Source: Physcomitrium patens
Lineage: Eukaryota > Streptophyta > Bryopsida > Funariales > Funariaceae
Reading direction: 5' to 3'
Assembly (NCBI RefSeq): GCF_000002425.4
Contig: NC_037262.1
Span: forward strand, 4,881,816-4,945,815
DNA length: 64,000 nt
Shown here: positions 1-9,255 of the stretch, piece by piece
Position numbering within the stretch: position 1 is the first letter of the stretch
How the letters are laid out: each line of letters starts with the position of its first letter
Notes under the pieces: generated by a model
Database searches by the model: none
Told to the model about the DNA's origin: nothing
The model's input: only the letters and a program-made list of their open reading frames with translations
Program-made: the position numbers and the translations under genes

Positions 1-1330
1 TTTGGTATATATATTTTTTTAATTTAGTTGATGAAGAAGTCTTGATTTTAAAAGTAGAAAATAATTATTTTTAATAGTGATCTTATTGAGCCTTTGATAT
101 TGTATATACATTTTTAGTGATCCATCATTTTTATTTACAAATAAGATATGAGCTTTTGCTAGAGGTTTTAAATAGTGTTTGAAGTTTTTAACAAGGTTCT
201 TATTAAAATACTCCTTAAGTGTAGTGAATTCATTTTGTAATAAGCTATATATTGATCTAAATGGCAATTGAGCTCTTTCTTAAAGATCAATTGAGCAATC
301 ATACAGACAATGCTTTCAAAAAATACTTACATTTTTTTTCTTGAAAACATCTTAATAATTCTTATAGTGACTTAGAATATTGCTTGAAGTCTTTCTATTA
401 TCAAAAATGGTTGTGGCATAAATAGTAAAAAATGATTGTTTTTTTATAACATACACAAAAACTCTTGTATCTATCAATAATAATTTGGATGTACTAAAAT
501 TATGATTTTTTACTTGAAAAATAAAAGTCTAAATTATACTATTGTCATTCTTTTGATCTAGAATGGCCATCTATGGCCTCTATGTTTTTTTTATTAAGGA
601 TATTTTTTATTTTTTAATATGTATATTTTTTTATGAAACAAATTGAGGTTCTTAAATCTCATAAAGAAAAGACTTTGTAATTTATTGGTTCTAAACTAAC
701 ATCTATTATAAAATAAGGTAAAAAATCTAAAAAGAGAATAAGATCTTTATTAGGTATTAATTTAGATTTTACTTACTACTTTTGATATTAGGTATTAATT
801 TAGATTTTACTACTTTTGATATTATCTTTTAATAAATCTTTGACATTATCTTTTAACCTATATCAAAATTGATGAATAAGAGCTTGATCATTCTAATCCA
901 CATTGCAAGCAAGGTTTTAGAATTTAGTAATATATATGGTAGCTGATTGTAAACCTTGCCATAAAGATAGAAGTTTGATCTTATATATTATTTAATTATT
1001 ATTTTTAAATATGCCATAAATAATTTTAAGATTAAATTAAGATTATATTAGAATTATAAATCCTTTTTTGTGAAATATAAAAATTAAGAAAGCATGCTTA
1101 TGAATTCTACTTAAATAAATCTATTTGGATATTGAAAAAAATATAGTATTGAATAGAATTTGATTTTATATAGAAATCCGTAAAATTTTGATCTTATTCC
1201 ATCAAATTTCTTGGGCATACTAATACTTGCCTCTCTCATATTTATAGTAATGAGACTTTTTGGATTCAATTGTAATATTGATCTACTTGCTTCTCTCAAT
1301 TGCATAATTTCTTGGCTTAGACAGTGGATA
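1..1330 (-). mobile_element. Decayed Ty3/gypsy relic (family 1), cut by window edge
   Basis: A minus-strand fossil of the same chromovirus family as the young element at 2923-9255. A reverse-transcriptase segment at 19-267 contains ILFVNKNDGSLKM and LNKITIKNNY, close to the [13 protein letters not shown] and LNKITIKNRY of the young copy. A gag segment at about 1111-1305 carries KKFDGIRSKF, matching EKFDGTRSKF. It is broken many times and far more AT-rich than the young copy. The rest of pol would lie beyond the left edge of the window. Its 5' LTR was not found. Confidence 0.8.
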
Positions 1331-1691
1331 CCATTGTTAACTTCTTTTATAGGCTTAAGAATAATATTTTCATGATTGATGCTAATAATATATAAGATTT
1401 TACTTTAAGAATATTAAAAAGTTCATAAAGATTTATAATAGTTGTAAATCTATTCTTATTTTTATTAAGTATAGTATCTATAAATTTCCTTCTATTTCTA
1501 TAATAAATAAATTTGATAAATTTATAAATCAAATTACAGGAAGATAATCTATAACCTCTAATATTAAATAAAAATTTTTATAAAGAAAAGAATACTAAAG
1601 AATTTATGAGATATATTAAAATATTACTTTATTTTTATTGATCTATAAGTATTAATATCTTTAAATGATTAAATTGATAGCTAAAATTATT

Positions 1692-1725
<34 letters not shown>

Positions 1726-1746
1726 TTTTATCATTGAAGCACATAA
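1331..1746. other. AT-rich spacer with (TA)n
   Basis: No gene seen. The segment is strongly AT-rich, with a (TA)n array at about 1694-1722 followed by a T-run. It separates the gag end of the left relic from the family-2 LTR, and does not resemble the leader of the family-1 element. Confidence 0.5.
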
Positions 1747-2287
1747 TGAAATAGGATGAGACTGTTACAAAAATCCAAGATCCTTCTAATCTACAGTAAC
1801 ATAAAATCTCATCACAAAATATGACAAAATAGACCAAAAAAAAATTGAGAAAAACTAGAAAAAATAAGCCATAAAAGACAAAACTGAGAAAATGGAAACA
1901 TAACTAAATAGAAAGATGCAAAATCAAATTTTACTAAAAAAAAGGATCCAAAGTCATACCTGATCAGATGCCTCAAAAGGCCATGGCTAGTCCTATTTAT
2001 ACCTTATCCTACCACCTTAGACTTTCTAGAATGTTCTTAGGTAATGATCCTATATAAATAACCACCTTAAATTCTTTTTTAGAAGGTTTGATGGTAGAGT
2101 CCACCTAAATAACTATTCTAAGCCTTTTTTAGAAGGTTCTATTATAGGTCCTATATAAATAATCATTCTAAACTCTTTCTAGAATGTTCTACAATGGATC
2201 CTACCTAATCCACTAACTTAACCTCAATTCTAGAAACTTCTATGGTTCTAACTATCTATACAATTATCCTATCTATACCTTGTTACA
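1747..2287 (-). repeat. LTR of family-2 gypsy element (probable 3' LTR)
   Basis: This about 541-bp segment is homologous along its length to 22062-22614 in the same orientation. Shared landmarks are AAAATCCAAGATCCTTCTA near the left end and CTATACCTTGTTACA at the right end. Read on the minus strand it begins TGTAACAAGG and ends in CA. A purine run, AGAAGGGGATTA, lies directly outside its minus-strand start, where a polypurine tract belongs, so it reads as the 3' LTR of a minus-strand element. No convincing target duplication was found with the partner LTR. Confidence 0.65.
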
Positions 2288-2460
2288 GTTAATCCCCTTC
2301 TATTAATGTACAACGTCCTCATTTTGCTTCCAATGGTATTTTTGAATTGTCTCTTGGCAATGGATGAGGTTTTGTGCAGGTTCTTACATTGCATCATGAA
2401 TGAAATAATCTTTCGAAAGAACTTTGTAGTGAAGTTGTGGATGTCTATTACCATGACAAA
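2288..2460 (-). mobile_element. 3' internal tail of family-2 element, with polypurine tract
   Basis: The stretch lies between the family-2 LTR and the first recognisable part of the older plus-strand family-1 element. It begins with a polypurine-like AGAAGGGG (minus strand, about 2292-2301). A short minus-strand open stretch has no clear family match. Its assignment as the tail of the family-2 internal region rests on position and on the purine tract only. Confidence 0.4.
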
Positions 2461-2922
2461 ATAGATTTATAACTATTGTATATCTTCATGAGATTATCAA
2501 AACTGTAAGAGTAAAAATTTCACATATTTTCAATATGAACCATAGAAGTACTATGCCTACATATAGAAGAAATTCAAAGTCTACAAAAAGAAGTTGTGCA
2601 GTTGAAGGAAGCAAATAGATCAACCTCACAATCAAATTCAAGGAGTTTTGCTTCTACAAGTATGATGGAGATAAGGATTAGTATGCTTGAGAAGTTTGAT
2701 GGAACAAGATCAAAATTTTTGAGGATTTTTGTAATAAATCAAGCTCTACATAAGATTGCACCTTTTTCAATATCTTGATGGATTTAATCAAGTCAAATTT
2801 ATAGGCACACTTCTATCAAGAAGTGCTCTCTTTTGATTTATACCTTTAATAGAAAAAGATTTGTGATTCCTTTATGATTTGAATTCATTCCTAGAAGTGT
2901 TTATGGCTACATTTGGAGAAAG

Positions 2923-3452
2923 TGTCAGGGACAAGAACTCGATGAAAGCTAAAGAGTAAGTGAGACTTTTCTCAAAAAGAAATAGGACAAAATAGAAATA
3001 TGTATATTAAGAAAGAAACTGGAATGGCTATTGCCAAAATACAAGAAAACTAGAGATCCTTGAAACTAGACTAGAAGCAAGAAAGGAGTTGACAAGAGTG
3101 AAGAGGGCTTCACTCTTGCCTCTATATATACTATCTAACTAGAAGCCACGTGGCGATGTTCTATAAGACCTCCAATATATGTTGACTTTCTAGGCCACAT
3201 GCCTTTGCTTGCAAGGCAAGTTTTCTATGGATGGACCACGTAGTTAGCTTGTTCTTTAAGCTTCCAACATGCGTGGCACATGGCTAACTTGTTGACCAAG
3301 TTTTTAACCTAAAAGTCAACTATAGACTCCTATAAAGTCAAAGCAGCGTCTATGAAGCTTCTAAGAAGCTTCTCTAGAAGATATTACACAATTAACCTAC
3401 TTTTACATACTTTTATCTATTCATATAGGTAATTATATGTATGTCCGTGACA
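2923..3452 (-). repeat. 3' LTR of the young chromovirus
   Basis: 530 bp, from TGTCAGGGAC to GTCCGTGACA on the plus strand, nearly identical to 8726-9255. A TATATATA motif near 3124, read on the minus strand, is a possible promoter TATA element. The outer end abuts the GAAAG target duplication. Confidence 0.95.
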
Positions 3453-3455
3453 TTA

Positions 3456-3466
3456 CCCCTCCTTCT
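3456..3466 (-). other. Polypurine tract of the young chromovirus
   Basis: AGAAGGAGGGG on the minus strand lies three bases inside the 3' LTR, the usual place for plus-strand DNA priming in LTR retrotransposons. A similar purine run sits before the 3' LTR of the older copy near 19480. Confidence 0.8.
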
Positions 3467-3493
3467 AGGGACGAGTTCCACGAGGAGCGGTGA

Positions 3494-3916
3494 TTATATA
3501 TTGAGAAAATCTAATATGCGACGAATTGTATTTGCTACATACTCTGATCTTTGTTCTCTTCGAAGATAGTTGATGGGTCCTCTTAGCCATCGATAGTGTC
3601 CCATTCCAGGGCGAGAAGACCACCCTGTTATTTGATCACTGTTGAGGCCTTCATAACTTCCTTCAAATAATACATTTGAAACACCATCAGGAGTCGTTCC
3701 TATCTCCAATAATATCACCAAACATCGAGAATCTCTTCCAAGGTCGTGATACCAAACGCGTTGTATCTCACCATCTATTCGAGGAAGAACATGTCGTTCT
3801 TGAGGGTCTTCATTTCGGTTGCGTCGTCTTGAAGGTTGTGACAATCGCAATGTCTCATCCGGTAAGTCAGCAAACGAAGGTTCTTGAGTTGAATCCGCTG
3901 GTTGTTGGCTCTCCAT
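3494..3916 (-). CDS. Accessory 3' ORF of the chromovirus, unknown function
   Basis: A 140-codon frame lies between pol and the 3' LTR of the young element, ending about 40 bp before the LTR. The protein begins MESQQPADSTQEPSF, has a polar, acidic then basic N-terminal third (RRRNRNEDPQERH), and a denser C-terminal part with VWYHDLGRDSRCLVILLEIG, ITGWSSRPGMGHYRWL and a terminal IRRILDFLNI. No family is recognised, and there is no signal peptide or membrane segment. Recognisable homologous sequence sits in the same place in the older plus-strand relic, after the chromodomain and before its 3' LTR. The frame is therefore an inherited part of the family and not chance. An extra frame here is not part of the minimal gypsy gene set. 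A role is not assigned. Confidence 0.75.
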   Translation of the reverse strand: MESQQPADSTQEPSFADLPDETLRLSQPSRRRNRNEDPQERHVLPRIDGEIQRVWYHDLGRDSRCLVILLEIGTTPDGVSNVLFEGSYEGLNSDQITGWSSRPGMGHYRWLRGPINYLRREQRSEYVANTIRRILDFLNI

Positions 3917-4011
3917 CTAATTAGCGTCACAAAATGCAAAGAAGTTACAAACAAGGATAGGAAATTGAATGTTATCTTGCCTCAATCTTGTCTCTTTTAT
4001 AAGAGAGGTTT

Positions 4012-7000
4012 TCATCTTGGTTTTGATGGATGTCGTTGATGAAAAACTTTGACTTTAGCTGATGCATTTGCTAGATTCCTGGATGGCTCCCATGTGCACT
4101 CACTAATATCATATCCGCACCAATGAACAAGATATTCCAGCTTATTTCGGCGCCGCCTTGAGTCTAATATCTCTTCCACCTCAAATTCTTCATTATTATC
4201 TACTTCTATAGGAGGCGGTGGCATTTGTCTTCTTCCTTGTATATCCACTGTCTTATATGGTTCAAGAAGAGACACGTGGAATACAGGATGGATCTTCATT
4301 GACTCCGATAGATGTAACCGATATGCAACTGGGTTGATCTGTTCAGAAACAGAAAAGGGGCCAAACCTACGATAGTCCAATTTGTCACAAGGTCGAGTGG
4401 TCTTGATATTGCGACAAAGTAGCCATACCTTATCACCCACGTTGAGTTGTGGTTGCTCTTTACGATATACATCTGCATTTATCTTTTGTCGTTCTTGAGC
4501 TTTCTTCAACTGCGCCTTCATTATTGCATGTAACTCTGACAACCGATTTGCCATATCTTCTGCTGCAGGATTATCAACTTTTGAAAAATCAAAAGTATCA
4601 AGTCGTGGATGATAGCCATAATTGGCAAAGAAAGGTGTCTGTTGCGTGGAGGAATGTACCGTATTATTATAAGCAAACTCTGCCAATGGCAGAAGGTTTG
4701 TCCAATCATCTTGTTGGTAGTTGATGGTACACCTTAAATACTGTTCCAAGACTTGGTTTACGCGCTCTGTTTGTCCATCAGTTTGAGGATGGAAAGCTGA
4801 AGATAGCTTTATGTCCACTTTTAAAATCTTGAAAAGAGTCCTCCAGAATCTCGACACAAATTGAGTTCCCCTATCCGATATGATATCTTTAGGTAATCCA
4901 TGATAGCGATAGATATTATCAATGAAAAGCTTAGCTGTTTCTTCACCTGTGATAGATTTTGTACATGGCATAAAATGTGCCATCTTGGTGAAACGATCTA
5001 CTATCACAAATATAGAATCATAAGATCTTGAGTTTGGAAGATCTGTGATGAAATCCATAGAAACAGAAGACCATGGTTGTTCTGGTATAGGTAATGGCTG
5101 AAGAAGTCCGTAAGGTCGATGTCGAGGAATTTTTGATCTTGAACAAATATCACATGATTGTACAAAGTCTTTGACTGACTTCCACATTTGTGGCCACCAA
5201 AAATCTCTTGATATGAGTTCCAGAGTCTTATTATATCCAAAGTGCCCTGCTGCTGGAAAGCCATGACGTGCTTGAAGAACACGCAAACGTGCTTTTCCTT
5301 CTAGAACATATAGGCGTCCTTCAAAATATAATAGATTATTCTTGAACTCAAACTTAGAAGAATCATGAGACTTGGAAGAATTATTCTCGATATCATGAAC
5401 AAGAGGGTCTGAGGACATACTGGACTGGATTTGCTTGAGAAAAGTTGAATCAACAGTCAATGTTGATTTCACTGCTCGGAGATGAAATTGCTCCGGTTTC
5501 AAGAGGACCGTTCTTTGTTGCTCAAAAGCTGCATCTCCTTCTTTTGGTGCAAAATAAGAACGTCTAGACAGGGCATCGGACAAACCTTGTTGTTTTCCTG
5601 GCCGATAAGTGATAATGAAGTCGAATCTTGACAAAGACATACTCCAACGAGCTTGACGACGATTCAACACGCGTGCTGACATGAAATACTCGAGGTTCTT
5701 GTGATCTGTATACACAGTGACTGGACTAGAAGCACCTTCTAGATAATGACGCCATTCTTGAAAGGAATCCACGATTGCAAGAAGTTCTTTATCGTGGATC
5801 TCATAATTGATCTCGGCTGCTGAGAATTTTCTTGAATGAAAAGCTATCGGATGAAGTTTATCATCTGTTCCCATTTGTGATAAAACTGCACCCAAGGCAA
5901 AATCCGATGTGTCTGTTTCCATAAAAAATGCCTTGGAAAAATCAACACGATATAAGACTGGTGCAGAGACAAACGATGTCTTCAAGGCTTCAAATGCTGC
6001 TTCCGCTTCTTGATTCCATTGGAATTTATCTTTACTAGTCAAGCGTGTAAGTAGAGCTGCAACTCGTGAGAAGTCTTTGATGAAGATCCGATAGTAATTG
6101 GCAAATCCCAGGAAACATTGGACATCTCTCACAGTCTTTGGAATCTTCCAATCCATGATTGTTTGGACTTTCTTAGAATCCATCATAAGACCATCATTTG
6201 AAATGATGTATCCTAAAAAGTCAACTTGAGTAGTGTGAAATACACACTTTTCCATCTTGGCGTACAATCCTGCATCTCTGAGTTTTTGTAATACTTGACG
6301 AACATGTATTTCATGTTCTTCAACATTCTTAGAATAAATCAGGATATCGTCTAGGTAGCAGACGACAAAATTGTCTAAGAATTCACGAAATACATCATTC
6401 ATGAGATGTTGAAAAGCAGCTGGTGCATTCGTGAGTCCAAAAGGCATGACATTATATTCAAAATGCCCGTACCTGGTTCGAAACGCAGTCTTCCATTCAT
6501 CTCCTTCTTTGATCCGTACTAGATTATATGCTCCTCTTAGATCTATTTTTGTATAGATCTTAGCTTGATTTAACTGGTCAAGGAGTCCTGATATCAAAGG
6601 TAATGGATACCTGTTCTTGATTGTGATCTTGTTGAGTCCTCGATAGTCAACACACATTCGTAAAGATCCATCTTTTTTCTTTACGAATAAAATTGGAGCT
6701 CCTGCTGGAGATTTTGAATGGCGTATGAAATTCTTCGCTAAATTCTCGTCAATATATGTCTTGAGTTCAGCCAACTCATCTTGCGATAAACTGTAAATTG
6801 GTCCAAATGGTGGCTGAGTTCCTTCCTTGAGATCGATTGAACAATCGTATGGGCGATGCTCAGGAAGAATATCTACATTCTTTTTCTCAAAAACGTCTTG
6901 ATAATCCTGATATTGACTTGGAATGCCACTTGAAGTCTTTACGCTTTCAGAAATAGGTGCAGCATAAATAGCAAAAGTTGATCCTTCTTTTGCTGCGTGT

Positions 7001-7500
7001 ATAAATGCTTTTGCACCTATAGGTGTGAGTTTTACTATACTAGACTCATGGTTTTTTACTTGGTTAATAGAACTGTTACTAATGCTCTGAGGAAAATCAA
7101 GTTTACGAGAAATCCAATCTATTCGAGGATTATACTTTTTTAACCATGATAAGCCTAAAATTACTGGATTAGAGGGAGATCTAATTATATTAAAAATTAC
7201 GCAACTACTATGACCATTTATTACTACATCTACAGGAAGTGTTTCGTGAGTTACATCTCCAGAAGACAACGGACGACCATCTATGACTTCTACGTGTACA
7301 GGTTTAGTTTTTTGTATTAATGATATTCTATGACATCTAGCAAATTCTTCATCTAAAAAACAAGATGAGGCTCCTGAATCTACCAAGGCAGAGGCTTTGT
7401 AATTATTAGGTCCTAAACGCACATCTATTATAAAACAAGGAGATGGTTTTGAGGAGAGGATAGAACCTTTATTAGAAGTTGTACAAGATTCCAGCCGCAC
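4012..7500 (-). CDS. pol: Pol polyprotein of the young chromovirus
   Basis: 1162 codons. In order: aspartic protease with ALVDSGAS near residue 40; reverse transcriptase with the catalytic YLDDIL near residue 380; RNase H with TDTSDFALGAVLS near residue 530; integrase with an HHCC-type zinc-binding region and FWWPQMW near residue 770, followed by a DDE core including SMDFITDLP and DRGTQF; and a C-terminal chromodomain (LEYLVHWCGY, CTWEPSRNL) near residues 1110-1145. RT before integrase plus a terminal chromodomain places it in the Ty3/gypsy chromoviruses, whose chromodomain is thought to guide integration to particular chromatin. The frame follows gag with almost no gap. It reads as whole. 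Confidence 0.95.
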   Translation of the reverse strand: MRLESCTTSNKGSILSSKPSPCFIIDVRLGPNNYKASALVDSGASSCFLDEEFARCHRISLIQKTKPVHVEVIDGRPLSSGDVTHETLPVDVVINGHSSCVIFNIIRSPSNPVILGLSWLKKYNPRIDWISRKLDFPQSISNSSINQVKNHESSIVKLTPIGAKAFIHAAKEGSTFAIYAAPISESVKTSSGIPSQYQDYQDVFEKKNVDILPEHRPYDCSIDLKEGTQPPFGPIYSLSQDELAELKTYIDENLAKNFIRHSKSPAGAPILFVKKKDGSLRMCVDYRGLNKITIKNRYPLPLISGLLDQLNQAKIYTKIDLRGAYNLVRIKEGDEWKTAFRTRYGHFEYNVMPFGLTNAPAAFQHLMNDVFREFLDNFVVCYLDDILIYSKNVEEHEIHVRQVLQKLRDAGLYAKMEKCVFHTTQVDFLGYIISNDGLMMDSKKVQTIMDWKIPKTVRDVQCFLGFANYYRIFIKDFSRVAALLTRLTSKDKFQWNQEAEAAFEALKTSFVSAPVLYRVDFSKAFFMETDTSDFALGAVLSQMGTDDKLHPIAFHSRKFSAAEINYEIHDKELLAIVDSFQEWRHYLEGASSPVTVYTDHKNLEYFMSARVLNRRQARWSMSLSRFDFIITYRPGKQQGLSDALSRRSYFAPKEGDAAFEQQRTVLLKPEQFHLRAVKSTLTVDSTFLKQIQSSMSSDPLVHDIENNSSKSHDSSKFEFKNNLLYFEGRLYVLEGKARLRVLQARHGFPAAGHFGYNKTLELISRDFWWPQMWKSVKDFVQSCDICSRSKIPRHRPYGLLQPLPIPEQPWSSVSMDFITDLPNSRSYDSIFVIVDRFTKMAHFMPCTKSITGEETAKLFIDNIYRYHGLPKDIISDRGTQFVSRFWRTLFKILKVDIKLSSAFHPQTDGQTERVNQVLEQYLRCTINYQQDDWTNLLPLAEFAYNNTVHSSTQQTPFFANYGYHPRLDTFDFSKVDNPAAEDMANRLSELHAIMKAQLKKAQERQKINADVYRKEQPQLNVGDKVWLLCRNIKTTRPCDKLDYRRFGPFSVSEQINPVAYRLHLSESMKIHPVFHVSLLEPYKTVDIQGRRQMPPPPIEVDNNEEFEVEEILDSRRRRNKLEYLVHWCGYDISECTWEPSRNLANASAKVKVFHQRHPSKPR

Positions 7501-7505
7501 GGTCC

Positions 7506-8546
7506 CTATTGTAGCTGGACGTACTCGTTTTCCGACATACTGTCTTCTTTGACAGCCGTACTCCTCATTTTGTAGTTACGTCGCTTCTTTGGACAATGTT
7601 GAGCAGTGTGCTTAGGTTCTCCACAATATAAGCACAATCCTTCTTGTCGACGACGAGACTTTTCTTGCTCAGTAAGAGGTTTGAAACGTACCGCATCAAT
7701 TTGCATATCCTCTACTTCCGAAGGTATGTGTTGAGAAGACGTCGGTGTTGCCATTGAATTGTAGTAACGTTGAGGCCCACTTATGCGATTCTCGGATCGA
7801 AATTCAAAAAGTCGATTGTCGCACTTCACAGCAAAGTCAATTGCTTGACTCAATGTTTGAGGATCAGGTAAATTAAGCATCAATTTCTTTACCTCATATT
7901 GTAATCCGTAGAGAAATTGACTCACAAGTGCGGCATCATCCCACTTGATATCAGTTGCAAGTTGTCAAAATTGCGAAGCATATAATGTTACTGATCGATT
8001 GCCTTGTCGCAAAATACGGATCTTGTTGGTTGCAACACGAATTGCATCATGTTCTCCAAACATGGATCGAAACTCCGCCAAAAAAGCCTCCAGATTATCC
8101 AATATTGGATCTCGTCGTTCAAGAAAAGATGAAAACCATGACAATGCTGAACCTGAAAGAAGTGTACCAATGAATCTTACTTGTGACCCTGGAGTTGGAT
8201 AGCTCTGGGGTTGAAGTTCAATCACTAGTTGGACCTGATTGATGAATCCTCGAAACTTGGATCTGGTACCATCAAACTTCTCGGGCAAGGCAACTCTCGG
8301 TTCTCTAACACTCGAAGGGTGTTCCATTCTGGGAGAAGGGACATGGTTTGGTGCAGATGTTGAAGCGGCCCCAATCATCTCTATATCTTCACTTCCTACC
8401 ATTCTTGTTGCTCCTTGTGGTGGTAAATTGAGTTGATGCATCGCAAGCATTAACTCCCTCAATTGTTCTTGCATCTGTGCCATTGCACTCTTCATTTCAA
8501 CAAGCTCTGCCATAGTAGCACTTAGAAAAGAGAAGATGTCTAACAA
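7506..8546 (-). CDS. gag: Gag region of the young chromovirus, interrupted about once
   Basis: The N-terminal part is methionine- and glutamine-rich (MAQMQEQLRELMLAMHQL) and looks coiled. It is followed by the conserved EKFDGTRSKFRGFINQV region typical of plant gypsy Gag. Near the C-terminal end is a CCHC zinc knuckle, CLYCGEPKHTAQHCPKK, which binds RNA in related Gag proteins. The product would form the capsid-like particle in the cytoplasm. The region is recognisable throughout but reads in more than one piece, with about one break. Confidence 0.85.
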
Positions 8547-8693
8547 CGCTCAAAACAAATAGAAGAGAGGAATTGATAACAAAGAAAATACTAAGAACAA
8601 TATCAGTTTAAAAGAGGGTAATCCGCAACTTCTAATGCGCTTATGTCTTATCAAGAAAAAGGGGTAATCCACTCTTAATCAAGAAAAGACAAA

Positions 8694-8705
8694 GCTCTGA
8701 TATTG
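8694..8705 (-). other. Candidate primer-binding site of the young chromovirus
   Basis: The minus-strand CAATATCAGAGC shares TATCAGAGC with the plant initiator-Met tRNA primer site TGGTATCAGAGC. It lies about 20 nt inside the 5' LTR rather than directly next to it, which is unusual. The LTR boundary itself is fixed by the target duplication. A different primer directly adjacent to the LTR is an alternative. Confidence 0.45.
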
Positions 8706-8725
8706 TAAGTGTACTCTTGTCAATC

Positions 8726-9255
8726 TGTCAAGGACAAGAACTCGATGAAAGCTAAAGAGTAAGTGAGACTTTTCTCAAAAAGAAATAGGACAAAATAGAA
8801 ATATGTATATTAAGAAAGAAACTGGAATGGCTATTGCCAAAATACAAGAAAACTAGAGACCCTTGAAACTAGACTAGAAGCAAGAAAGGAATTGACAAGA
8901 GTGAAGAGGGCTTCACTCTTGCCTCTATATATACTATCTAACTAGAAGCCACATGGCGATGTTCTATAAGACCTCCAATATATGTTGACTTTCTAGGCCA
9001 CATGCCTTTGCTTGCAAGGCAAGTTTTCTATGGATGGACCACGTAGTTAGCTTGTTCTTTAAGCTTCCAACATGCGTGGCACATGGCTAACTTGTTGACC
9101 AAGTTTTTAACCTAAAAGTCAACTATAGACTCCTATAAAGTCAAAGCAGCGTCTATGAAGCTTCTAAGAAGCTTCTCTAGAAGATATTACACAATTAACC
9201 TACTTTTACATACTTTTATCTATTCATATAGGTAATTATATGTATGTCCGTGACA
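8726..9255 (-). repeat. 5' LTR of the young chromovirus
   Basis: 530 bp, matching 2923-3452 with four transitions and no length change by eye. The outer end at 9255 is followed directly by GAAAG, the target duplication. Confidence 0.95.

Larger units (their letters stand above)
2923..9255 (-). mobile_element. Young, nearly whole Ty3/gypsy chromovirus (family 1)
   Basis: A 6333-bp element on the minus strand with two 530-bp LTRs (TGTCA...TGACA). It is flanked by an exact 5-bp target duplication GAAAG at 2918-2922 and 9256-9260. It contains gag, a long pol (protease, RT, RNase H, integrase, chromodomain), an extra short frame after pol, and a polypurine tract. I counted four differences between the LTRs, all transitions, about 0.8% divergence. 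At an assumed 1e-8 substitutions per site per year that is a few hundred thousand years. It looks almost whole, with about one break in gag. It interrupts the gag region of the older plus-strand relic. Confidence 0.95.

Noticed and set aside
1747-2287. Family-2 LTR as a solo LTR with its own target duplication
   Set aside because: Flanking five-base strings differ, and a purine tract lies at one end, so it fits a 3' LTR of a larger element better.
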